NCBI GenBank assembly: GCA_947384285.1
Contig: CANDGI010000001.1
Location: 1-64,000 of the forward strand
DNA length: 64,000 nt
DNA from: an uncultured Lachnospiraceae bacterium
GTDB taxonomy: Bacteria > Bacillota > Clostridia > Lachnospirales > Lachnospiraceae
Reading direction: 5' to 3'
A program made the position numbers and the translations under genes. The notes under the pieces were generated by a model that was not told the DNA's origin, did no database searches, and worked only from the letters and a program-made list of their open reading frames with translations. This document shows positions 32,024 to 40,576 of the stretch, piece by piece. Position 1 is the stretch's first letter, and each line of letters starts with the position of its first letter.

Positions 32024-34498
32024 ATGAAAAATAGAGAAAACAGATTTGCAATCATGGAAACGCATTTCCATCTGGAGGATAAAAATGTGTTTGTGTTTAA
32101 GGGAGTCTACTCCAAAAATAAAATGGGGGACAACAAGATTGCCCTGTTTATTGATGGGGAGCGTGTGCCTTTGAAACGCAAGGTGAGGGAAGGGGTAGAG
32201 GTCAGCAGGCTGTACGTAAACTATCCTTATCTGGTTAATACGGAGTATACTTTTTCTGGCAGGCTGCCGGAAAACCTGGAGTCCAAAAAGAAGCTGGAAA
32301 TTTACGAGCATGACGGAAATAAAAAGAGAAGAGTCTACCATATTTCTGTAAAAAAGCTTTTAAAATTCCGCAAAGACCTGCCCTATATGATTGATAACAT
32401 TTCAGAAACCAACGGAAAAATAGAAATCTCTGGCTGGTATATTGATATCGGCGGGGTGAAGGTGGATATTCTGGATAAAAATGGACAGGCAGTCCCTGCA
32501 GACATCAGGTATGGGTATCGGCGGGATGTGATTGAGGCGTTCCCAGAAGCTGTCCCGGAAGATGTAAAGGGATTCCAGATAATTTACCATGAGACGGGGG
32601 AGAAAAAGGCAAGGATACGTTTCCGTTACGGCAGACATATCATTCAGGAAGTATTGCCCTTGCATCCTTCTAAGGTGAAAAAGCTTGCCAAGGAGGCTCA
32701 CGAATTTGGCAAAGAGGCTTGCCTGAATGTGAGGAAGACCGGCGCTTACTGGAGGCAGTTTGGGCTGAAAATCACACTGAAACGGGTAAAGGAAAAGCTG
32801 ACAAAGCATGAGGGTGAGGATTATGAGAAATGGATGAGGAAAAATATGCCCGACCAGGAAGAATTGGAGAAACAGAGAAAGCATAAGTTTTCCATAGAGC
32901 CGAAAATCAGCGTCGTAGTTCCCTTGTACAAGACCCCGGAAAAATATCTGCTTGAATTGGCAGATTCCATGAAAGAGCAGACCTATTCCAATTGGGAGCT
33001 GTGCTTGTCGGACGGCAGCGGAAAGGATTCTCCTCTCACTCTTCTCTTAAAGAAGCTGGAGAAGTCTGACCCAAGGATTAAAGTGGCCTACAACAAAGAA
33101 CAGCTGCGTATTTCAGAAAACACAAACCGGGCGCTAGAGATAGCAGCCGGAGAGTTTATTGGATTTGCAGATCATGATGATGTTTTGACAAAAAATGCCC
33201 TTTACGAATGCGTAAAGGTTTTAAATGACCATCCTGATATGCAGATGGCATACAGTGATGAGGATAAGGTGGATGGGGAAGGGAAGCGGTATTTCCAGCC
33301 TCATTTCAAACCAGATTTTAATAAAGACTTATTGAATTCCACCAACTATTTCTGCCATCTGGTGGTGGTAGAGCGGTCTGTGCTGGAAAAGGCAGGAAAG
33401 CTGAACCCGGAATTTGACGGGGCTCAGGATTATGATTTTGTGCTTCGGTGCTCCGAGGTGGCAGAGCATATCTATCATATTCCCAAAATATTATACCATT
33501 GGAGGGCGCATGAGGATTCCACAGCGGAGAACCCGGAGAGCAAAATGTATGCCTTTGAAGCCGGGGCACGTGCGATCCAGGCTCATTATGACAGAATTGG
33601 GTGGAGGAATACAAGGGTCAGCCAGACAGAATGCCTTGGAGTGTACCGCACCCATTATACCTTGGAGGAGGAGCCTTTGGTTTCCATTATCATTCCAAAC
33701 AAAGATCATGTGGACGACCTTAAGAAATGCCTGGATTCCATCAAGCGCTGCAGCTATCAGAATTATGAGGTTTTGGTTGTGGAGAATAACAGCGAGAAGA
33801 AAGAGACTTTTCGGTATTATGATTCCATTGACGGGCAGGATGGAAAGATACGGGTGCTCTACTGGAAAGATGCTTTCAATTATTCCGCCATTAACAATTT
33901 CGGTGCAAAGCAGGCAGAAGGAGATTATTTCCTGTTTTTGAATAACGACACAGAGATTATCAATGAGGATTGTATTCAGGAGCTTTTGGGCTTTTGCATG
34001 CGGGAAGATGTGGGGGCGGTAGGAGCAAGGCTTTATTTTGAAGATGGAACCATCCAGCATGCCGGGGTCATTATCGGCCTGGGCGGCATCGCAGGGCATA
34101 TTTTCTCCAATACCCCCCACAATCAGGTGGGATATTTTGCCAGGGTGATTTCCCAGCAGGACTATAGCGCAGTGACGGCTGCCTGTGTTATGATAGGAAG
34201 AAAGGAATTTGAGGAAACGGGAGGGTTTGATGTGAACCTTGCGGTGGCATTTAACGACATCGACCTGTGCTTAAGAATCCGTAAGCTGGGGAAATTGATT
34301 GTGTATAACCCCTTTGCAGAGTTATTCCATTATGAGTCCAAATCAAGGGGGAGCGATACCACCCAGGATAAGATAGAGCGGTTTAACAATGAGACGATGT
34401 ATTTTGAAAAGAGATGGAAGCATATGTTCGAGGCAGGAGACCCGTATTATAACAGGAATTTTGCCGTGGACCGTTTTGACTGCAGCCTGTCCTCTTAA
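32024..34498 (+). CDS. Large two-domain GT2 glycosyltransferase
   Basis: This 824-residue protein has an N-terminal beta-rich region (about 1-230) of two sandwich-like parts and a basic helical linker. The first GT-A domain spans about 290-540 (ISVVVPLYKTPEKYLLELA, NTNRALEIAAGEF, DHDD at 383-386, YSDEDKVDGEG). The second spans about 555-800 (VSIIIPNKDHVDDLKKCLD, NNDTE at 640-644, AVAFNDIDLCLRIRKLG). Both acidic motifs are intact, so it could add two sugars or alternate linkages, as bifunctional rhamnan or O-antigen synthases do. AGGGAGAAAGGG precedes the ATG. It lies divergently from the minus-strand GT2. Confidence 0.9.
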   Translation: MKNRENRFAIMETHFHLEDKNVFVFKGVYSKNKMGDNKIALFIDGERVPLKRKVREGVEVSRLYVNYPYLVNTEYTFSGRLPENLESKKKLEIYEHDGNKKRRVYHISVKKLLKFRKDLPYMIDNISETNGKIEISGWYIDIGGVKVDILDKNGQAVPADIRYGYRRDVIEAFPEAVPEDVKGFQIIYHETGEKKARIRFRYGRHIIQEVLPLHPSKVKKLAKEAHEFGKEACLNVRKTGAYWRQFGLKITLKRVKEKLTKHEGEDYEKWMRKNMPDQEELEKQRKHKFSIEPKISVVVPLYKTPEKYLLELADSMKEQTYSNWELCLSDGSGKDSPLTLLLKKLEKSDPRIKVAYNKEQLRISENTNRALEIAAGEFIGFADHDDVLTKNALYECVKVLNDHPDMQMAYSDEDKVDGEGKRYFQPHFKPDFNKDLLNSTNYFCHLVVVERSVLEKAGKLNPEFDGAQDYDFVLRCSEVAEHIYHIPKILYHWRAHEDSTAENPESKMYAFEAGARAIQAHYDRIGWRNTRVSQTECLGVYRTHYTLEEEPLVSIIIPNKDHVDDLKKCLDSIKRCSYQNYEVLVVENNSEKKETFRYYDSIDGQDGKIRVLYWKDAFNYSAINNFGAKQAEGDYFLFLNNDTEIINEDCIQELLGFCMREDVGAVGARLYFEDGTIQHAGVIIGLGGIAGHIFSNTPHNQVGYFARVISQQDYSAVTAACVMIGRKEFEETGGFDVNLAVAFNDIDLCLRIRKLGKLIVYNPFAELFHYESKSRGSDTTQDKIERFNNETMYFEKRWKHMFEAGDPYYNRNFAVDRFDCSLSS

Positions 34499-34598
34499 AA
34501 TAGCAGATCATCATGATTCATCTATCGTAACTGTGGAGGAATCATTTGGCTCATAGATATAAAAATATGCGTTTACAGGAAGGATATCGGCAACAGAA

Positions 34599-36107
34599 AT
34601 GAAAAGAGAACATTCCGTAACATTTAACTTCATCATGAATTTCATTTTGACGGCATCTGCATTTATATTTCCGCTGATTACGTTTCCTTATGTGTCCCGG
34701 GTGCTGCTTCCGGCTGGAAATGGGAAAATTGCCTCCGCCACTGCGGTTATCACATATTTTTCCATGGTCTCCATGCTGGGCATACCCACCTACGGCATCC
34801 GGGCCTGCGCCCAGGTGCGGGATGATAAGGAAAAGCTTTCCAGGACGGTGCAGGAGATTTTATTTATCAATGTGATCATGACGGTTTTGGTTTATGCGGC
34901 CTTTGGGGCGTCGCTGTATCTTGTCCCGAAATTTGCTGAGGACAGAATCCTTCTTCTTGTGATAAGTACGACAATTCTGCTGAATATGATAGGGGTAAAC
35001 TGGTTGTATTCAGCCTTGGAGGAATATGCCTATATTACGGTGATTTCTTTGATTTTCAAGGTGATTGGCGTAATATTGATGTTCCTGTTTGTCCATGATA
35101 CCGGGGATTACATTATTTACGGCGGGATTACCGTGGTGTCTAATGTAGGCTCCTATCTCTTTAATTTTCTACGGCTGGGGAAGTATATTACCTTAAAGCC
35201 TGTTGGAAATTACAACTTTCGGAAACATTTAAAGCCTATTGGGATTTTCTGTGCCATGACTGTGGCTACCAGTATCTATACCAATCTGGATATTGTTATG
35301 CTGAAATTTATCAGCGGTGACGACCAGGCAGGTTATTACAATGCTGCGGTAAAAATCAAGACAATCGTCACAAGCCTTGTAACATCCATCGGTGCGGTTT
35401 TACTGCCAAGGCTTTCTTATTATATAGAGAAAGGAATGCAGGAGGAGTTTAAGCGGATGGCCTCAAAAGCCCTGGGATTTGCAGCTCTGATGTCCCTGCC
35501 CCTTACGGTTTATTTTACCATGTTTGCGGAGGAAAGCATCGGCTTGCTGTCCGGAACAGCTTACCAGCCGGCAGCCTGGCCCATGCGTTTGATTATGCCC
35601 ACCGTAATATTTATCGGGCTGTCCAATATTTTAGGAATGCAGATTTTGGTTCCCACAGACCGGGAGGGGGAAGTGCTGGCATCTATGACGGCAGGCGCTG
35701 TGGCAGATTTGGTTTTGAATCTTTTGCTTATCCCTGAGTTTGGCGCCTCCGGTGCATCCATCGGGACATTGGCGGCGGAGCTTGTGGTTGTGCTGGTACA
35801 AATCCGGGTACTGAAGGGATTTTTGGCAGAGGTGAAAAAGGATTTCAAAATATTCTATTACATAATAGGGCTGCTGCCAGCCTCCCTTGCTGCCTGGGCA
35901 GCCAGGAACGCTCTTTCTCCTGTGGTGAATCAGATGTTTTCTTTGGAGAAAAGCTGTTTTGCAGTTTTAGCGGCTACGGCTGCGCTGTTTTTTGGTATTT
36001 ATGGAATCGTGCTGCTTTTGCTAAAGGAGCCGATTACAATGGAATATATATTTCCTTATTTAAAAAAGATAGGACAAATGATGCCAAGGAAGAAAGTAGA
36101 GGGATAA
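34599..36107 (+). CDS. wzx: Wzx-type polysaccharide flippase
   Basis: This 502-residue MOP/MATE-superfamily membrane protein has about 12-14 hydrophobic segments, beginning FNFIMNFILTASAFIFPLIT. Family phrases include FPYVSRVLLPAGNGKIASA and LVPTDREGEVL. It would flip undecaprenyl-linked oligosaccharide to the outer face. AGGAAGGA lies 14 bases before the ATG, rather far. The gene follows the large GT2. The same locus also has an ABC exporter at 43.9 kb, so two glycans or two export routes may exist. Confidence 0.92.
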   Translation: MKREHSVTFNFIMNFILTASAFIFPLITFPYVSRVLLPAGNGKIASATAVITYFSMVSMLGIPTYGIRACAQVRDDKEKLSRTVQEILFINVIMTVLVYAAFGASLYLVPKFAEDRILLLVISTTILLNMIGVNWLYSALEEYAYITVISLIFKVIGVILMFLFVHDTGDYIIYGGITVVSNVGSYLFNFLRLGKYITLKPVGNYNFRKHLKPIGIFCAMTVATSIYTNLDIVMLKFISGDDQAGYYNAAVKIKTIVTSLVTSIGAVLLPRLSYYIEKGMQEEFKRMASKALGFAALMSLPLTVYFTMFAEESIGLLSGTAYQPAAWPMRLIMPTVIFIGLSNILGMQILVPTDREGEVLASMTAGAVADLVLNLLLIPEFGASGASIGTLAAELVVVLVQIRVLKGFLAEVKKDFKIFYYIIGLLPASLAAWAARNALSPVVNQMFSLEKSCFAVLAATAALFFGIYGIVLLLLKEPITMEYIFPYLKKIGQMMPRKKVEG

Positions 36108-36110
36108 TCT

Positions 36111-38933
36111 ATGAGAAGACGAATGATATCATTGTGTTTGGCGGTAATTCTTCTGTTCAGCGCACAGGCGGAGCCCTTGTATGCAATGGGAAATACCTGG
36201 GGAACCCAGCCGGAAGGAAGAAATGTAACGCCGGATGATTCAGAAGACGTAAGCGGCGGCGATGCACAAAAAACAGAATATACCGTCACTTTTGATTTTG
36301 CCGGCGGCGTGGCGGCAGGAATTTCTGGGACGTCTGCCCAGATAAAGGCAGAAGAAGGGGAAACCATTCTGCCAAAGGATATTCCTGCGCCTGTGAGGAC
36401 AGGATATAAATTTCAGTGCTGGGTGAATGGAGCAGGACAGCAGTACGATTTGAACCATCCTCAGCCAGTCTGGTCTGACCAGACATGGACTGCGGTCTGG
36501 GCGCCTATCAGTTATACGGTTAAATTTGCTGCCGGGGGAGGAACCGGAAAGATGGCTTCCCAGGTGTTCCGGTATGATGAAGAAAAAAAGATATCCTCCA
36601 ATACATTTACACGGAAGGGATATGTGTTTAACGGATGGACCTGCAGTATTGCGGGGGTGAAGCGCACGTATCTGAGCGGCGCTTCTATCCTGAATCTGTC
36701 CAGCCAGGACGGAGCGGTAATTACTTTTACGGCAGCTTGGAGGCGGGGGGATTATACCATCCGTTTTCATGCAAATGGCGGAACCGGGAATATGGCTGAT
36801 GTGGCGGCGAAATATGGGAGAACGAAAACACTAACGAAGAATAAATTTAAAAGAACCGGGTATGCTTTTGTTGGATGGAACACAAGGCCGGATGGAAAAG
36901 GAACCAGTTATACCGATAAGGCAAAGGTGAAATCCCTTACGGATGTAAATGGCGGAACCGTGGTTCTCTATGCGGTGTGGTCCGGCAACCCTTATAAGGT
37001 AAAATATAATGGGAACGGCGCAACCAGCGGAGCCATGGCGGACAGCAGCCATATCTACGGGACAGCCAAAGCCCTTAGCAAAAATAAGTTTAAACGAAAA
37101 GGATTTACTTTTGCAGGATGGAATACGAAGCCGGATGGAAAGGGAACCAATTATTCCAATGGCGCCAAGGTAAGCAGCCTTACTTCCAAAAAAAGCTCCA
37201 CAGTAACTTTATATGCGAAATGGAAGGCTGTGAAATACACGATTACATACTATCCCAGGGGCGGAAAGATGTCGAAATATGCAAAGAAGACATATACGGC
37301 CAATAATTCTTTTACGCTGCCAAGGCCTACCCGGAAGGGCTATGATTTTGACGGATGGTATAGAACATCAAGCTTGAAAAAGAGGATTGGGGAGATAAAA
37401 AAAGGAAGTACCGGGAACCTGAAGCTTTATGCAAAGTGGATCAAATGTACCACGAAAGCCAAAGCAGGCGCTGCGAAAATTACAAGCTGCAAAGCCACAG
37501 GGACAGGGAAGGTAACGGTAAAGGCTGCCGTCAAGAAGCGGATTGCAAGCTCGGACGATTACTATTACCTGGTATATATGAACCCTATGAACCAGAAAAT
37601 CTATAAAGCAGCTGCCAAGGCATATAAAAAGAAGAGTATTACGTTTAACCTGAAAACCTCTGAAAACCAGGGGTATGTAACCTCCATGTTTGGGATTGCT
37701 GTTAAAAAAAGCGGGAAATATAAGCTGCTTAGCAAAACCGCTTATGTGAAAAACCCAGAGAAGGCAGCATCCAATAAGTCAAAGTATAAGCCTGGAAAGA
37801 CGAAAAAAGGAATCCAGTTTTCCAGTACAATAGATGAAGTCCTTTCCTGTGATGCGAAACAGAATTTTATGAATTTTACCGTTTCCATGGTGTGCAATAA
37901 TGGGACTGTGCCTTACAAATATAATGGAAAAACCTACTATTTTAATGGAATGGATATTTACCGGCAGATTGTAATGGAATGCAATAAGAGGAATATTGTG
38001 GTGACTGCCCAGGTGATGCTGGACTGGACGCCGGGGCACACAGATTTGATTGCGCCTCAGGCAAGAGTGAAAGGGGCGGCGCCATATTACAGCTGGAATG
38101 TAACCAGCAATGCATCCAGGGAAAAAATGGAGGCTATTTTTTCTTATCTTGGCATGATATTCGGCAAGAAGGGATGTTATGTATCCAACTGGATCCTGGG
38201 AAATGAAATCAATAACCCAGAAGGCTGGCATTACAAAGGACGCCTTTCGGAGAACGCCTATTTCAAAGCATATGCCTACGCATTCCGGGCTTTGTATTAC
38301 GGAGTCCGCAGCCAGTATTCCAATGCCCATTTATTTATCTGTATGGACAATTACTGGAATACCGCAGTGCATGGCGGATACAGTACGAAGTATTCCATTG
38401 CCGCTTTTAACAAGCAATTGAAAAAAATACAGAGCGGATTGAAATGGAACCTGGCCTACCATGCCTATTCCAGCCCCTTAACCTATACCAATTTCTGGGA
38501 AGGGTTTGGAATTACGAATGATGTGAGCACGCCTTATATTACCATGAAGAACATAAATGTCCTAACGAAGTATATGAAAAAAACCTATGGGTCTTCCGTG
38601 CGCATTATTCTGTCAGAGCAGGGATATTCTTCCACCTGGGGCCAGGCGAACCAGGCGGCGGCTCTTGTTTACAGCTACTATATTGCGGCCTGCAATCCCA
38701 TGATAGATGCTTTTATTATAAGAAGCTACACGGATCATCCCGTAGAGATTGCCCAGGGGCTGAGGATGGGGATTTATGGGAAAGAAGCTTTTTTGGCGTT
38801 CAAATACATGGATACATCCAAGGCCAGCAAATACACGAAGAAGTATCTGTGGCTGCTTAGAACTTCATCCTGGAAAAAAATTGTCCCAGGCTATACATCA
38901 TCCAGGATTAAGGGGATGTACCGGAAAACATGA
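36111..38933 (+). CDS. Secreted protein: InlB-type repeats plus GH-A-like C-terminal domain (DUF5722 type)
   Basis: The 940-residue protein has an N-terminal signal peptide (MISLCLAVILLFSAQAEPLYA). Five Listeria-Bacteroides (InlB B) repeats follow at about residues 47-445, seen as recurring GYxFxGW and LYAxW units (AFVGWNTRPDGKGTSY, TFAGWNTKPDGKGTNY). After a short beta linker the domain from about 565 to the end begins FSSTIDEVLSCDA and contains NWILGNEINNPEGW (Glu699) and IILSEQGYSSTW (Glu836), the spacing of acid/base and nucleophile glutamates in clan GH-A hydrolases. It may cleave or remodel the glycan made here. No sortase motif was seen. It starts three bases after the flippase stop. 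Confidence 0.85.
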   Translation: MRRRMISLCLAVILLFSAQAEPLYAMGNTWGTQPEGRNVTPDDSEDVSGGDAQKTEYTVTFDFAGGVAAGISGTSAQIKAEEGETILPKDIPAPVRTGYKFQCWVNGAGQQYDLNHPQPVWSDQTWTAVWAPISYTVKFAAGGGTGKMASQVFRYDEEKKISSNTFTRKGYVFNGWTCSIAGVKRTYLSGASILNLSSQDGAVITFTAAWRRGDYTIRFHANGGTGNMADVAAKYGRTKTLTKNKFKRTGYAFVGWNTRPDGKGTSYTDKAKVKSLTDVNGGTVVLYAVWSGNPYKVKYNGNGATSGAMADSSHIYGTAKALSKNKFKRKGFTFAGWNTKPDGKGTNYSNGAKVSSLTSKKSSTVTLYAKWKAVKYTITYYPRGGKMSKYAKKTYTANNSFTLPRPTRKGYDFDGWYRTSSLKKRIGEIKKGSTGNLKLYAKWIKCTTKAKAGAAKITSCKATGTGKVTVKAAVKKRIASSDDYYYLVYMNPMNQKIYKAAAKAYKKKSITFNLKTSENQGYVTSMFGIAVKKSGKYKLLSKTAYVKNPEKAASNKSKYKPGKTKKGIQFSSTIDEVLSCDAKQNFMNFTVSMVCNNGTVPYKYNGKTYYFNGMDIYRQIVMECNKRNIVVTAQVMLDWTPGHTDLIAPQARVKGAAPYYSWNVTSNASREKMEAIFSYLGMIFGKKGCYVSNWILGNEINNPEGWHYKGRLSENAYFKAYAYAFRALYYGVRSQYSNAHLFICMDNYWNTAVHGGYSTKYSIAAFNKQLKKIQSGLKWNLAYHAYSSPLTYTNFWEGFGITNDVSTPYITMKNINVLTKYMKKTYGSSVRIILSEQGYSSTWGQANQAAALVYSYYIAACNPMIDAFIIRSYTDHPVEIAQGLRMGIYGKEAFLAFKYMDTSKASKYTKKYLWLLRTSSWKKIVPGYTSSRIKGMYRKT

Positions 38934-39008
38934 TACTGTACAGAAATCTTGCATCTATATGCAAAAAATGCTAGAATAAGCTAAAAATAATGTATGTGGA
39001 GGAATCCT

Positions 39009-39887
39009 ATGAAAGGAATTATTTTAGCCGGAGGTTCCGGCACCAGATTGTATCCATTGACAAAAGCAATTTCCAAGCAGATTATGCCGGTATATGACAA
39101 GCCGATGATTTATTATCCTCTGTCAACGCTGATGCTTGCAGGCATCCGGGAGGTATTGATTATTTCCACGCCCAGGGATCTGCCGGTGTTTGAAAACCTG
39201 TTAGGGGACGGCAGCCAGCTTGGGATGCAGTTTGTGTATGCCGTGCAGGAGGAACCCCGGGGGCTTGCAGATGCTTTTATTATCGGAGCAGATTTTATTG
39301 GAAAAGATGCAGTGGCATTGGTGTTAGGGGATAATATCTTTTATGGGCAGAGCTTTTCCAGGGTGCTGCTGGAGGCTGCCAAGCGCACAGAGAGCCAGCC
39401 TGGAGCTACAATTTTTGGGTATTATGTCAGGAATCCGCGGGAATACGGCGTAGTGGAGTTTGCAGAGGACGGGACAGCCATCTCCATTGAAGAAAAGCCC
39501 CAGCATCCCAAATCCAACTATGCGGTACCCGGATTGTATTTCTATGATAATGATGTGGTGGAGATTGCCAAAAATGTGAAGCCTTCCGCCCGGGGTGAGA
39601 TTGAGATTACCAGCGTCAACAATGCATATCTGCAGAGGGGGAGCTTGAAGGTGGAAACATTAGGCCGGGGATTTGCCTGGCTGGATACTGGAAACCATGA
39701 TATGCTGCTGGCGGCGGCAGACTTTGTATCCGCATTCCAGAAACGCCAGGGGCTCTACATTTCCTGCATTGAGGAGATTGCCTATAAACGGGGATTCATT
39801 GATGTGGAGCAGTTAAAAAGGCTGGCAGAGCCTTTGCTGAAAACAGAGTATGGACAGTATCTGATGGAGATTGCAGAAGGGCTTTAA
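39009..39887 (+). CDS. rfbA: Glucose-1-phosphate thymidylyltransferase
   Basis: This enzyme opens dTDP-rhamnose synthesis by making dTDP-glucose from dTTP and glucose-1-phosphate. The 292-residue protein has the nucleotidyltransferase signature [15 protein letters not shown], the following [28 protein letters not shown] and [28 protein letters not shown] precedes the ATG. rfbC follows 71 bases later. The set is completed by rfbB and rfbD 15 kb upstream. Confidence 0.97.
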   Translation: MKGIILAGGSGTRLYPLTKAISKQIMPVYDKPMIYYPLSTLMLAGIREVLIISTPRDLPVFENLLGDGSQLGMQFVYAVQEEPRGLADAFIIGADFIGKDAVALVLGDNIFYGQSFSRVLLEAAKRTESQPGATIFGYYVRNPREYGVVEFAEDGTAISIEEKPQHPKSNYAVPGLYFYDNDVVEIAKNVKPSARGEIEITSVNNAYLQRGSLKVETLGRGFAWLDTGNHDMLLAAADFVSAFQKRQGLYISCIEEIAYKRGFIDVEQLKRLAEPLLKTEYGQYLMEIAEGL

Positions 39888-39958
39888 ATATTTGGGAAAT
39901 ATGGTTATCTGCCAAATGGCTTGCCAGTAAATCATTTGGACTAAAGAAGGAGAAAAGA

Positions 39959-40546
39959 ATGGGAAAGATTAAAGTAACAGACAATTGCAATGGGATTGCA
40001 GGGCTTAAGGTAATTGAGCCGGCAGTGTTCGGGGATGAACGGGGCTATTTTATGGAAACCTATAATTACAATGATTTTAAAGAAGCTGGCATTGGCTGCA
40101 CCTTTGTGCAGGATAACCAGTCTGCTTCCAAGAAAGGCGTGCTGCGGGGCTTGCACTTCCAGATTAATTATCCTCAGGACAAATTGGTCCGTGTGGTGAA
40201 CGGGGAAGTATTTGACGTTGCTGTGGATTTGAGGGAGGGCTCCGAGACCTTCGGAAAATGGTTTGGGGTAATCCTGTCTGCGGAGAATAAAAAGCAGTTT
40301 TTTATCCCCAAAGGGTTTGCCCATGGATTTGTGGTGCTTTCAGAGTATGCAGAGTTCTGCTATAAGGTGACAGATTTTTACCATCCCAACGATGAGGGCG
40401 GGCTTCTGTGGAAAGACCCCAGGATTGGAGTAGAATGGCCTATGCCAGAGGGAATGGCAGAAGAAGACTTAATCATGTCGGATAAGGACAAGGTCTGGGG
40501 CGGCTTGGAAGCCTATGTTAAGAGCAAAAGCGGAGTTGGAAACTGA
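39959..40546 (+). CDS. rfbC: dTDP-4-dehydrorhamnose 3,5-epimerase
   Basis: This enzyme performs the third step of dTDP-rhamnose synthesis. The 195-residue cupin-fold protein shows ERGYFMETYNYNDFKEAG, FVQDNQSASKKGVLRGLHFQ (with catalytic His), VAVDLREGSETFGKW and FIPKGFAHGFVVLSEYAEF. AAGAAGGAGAAAAGA precedes the ATG. The short spacer before it contains an inverted CCAAATG/CATTTGG (39921-39949). It pairs with rfbA. Confidence 0.97.
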   Translation: MGKIKVTDNCNGIAGLKVIEPAVFGDERGYFMETYNYNDFKEAGIGCTFVQDNQSASKKGVLRGLHFQINYPQDKLVRVVNGEVFDVAVDLREGSETFGKWFGVILSAENKKQFFIPKGFAHGFVVLSEYAEFCYKVTDFYHPNDEGGLLWKDPRIGVEWPMPEGMAEEDLIMSDKDKVWGGLEAYVKSKSGVGN

Positions 40547-40576
40547 GGAAGGATAGAAGAAAGGCAGGATGTGTCA

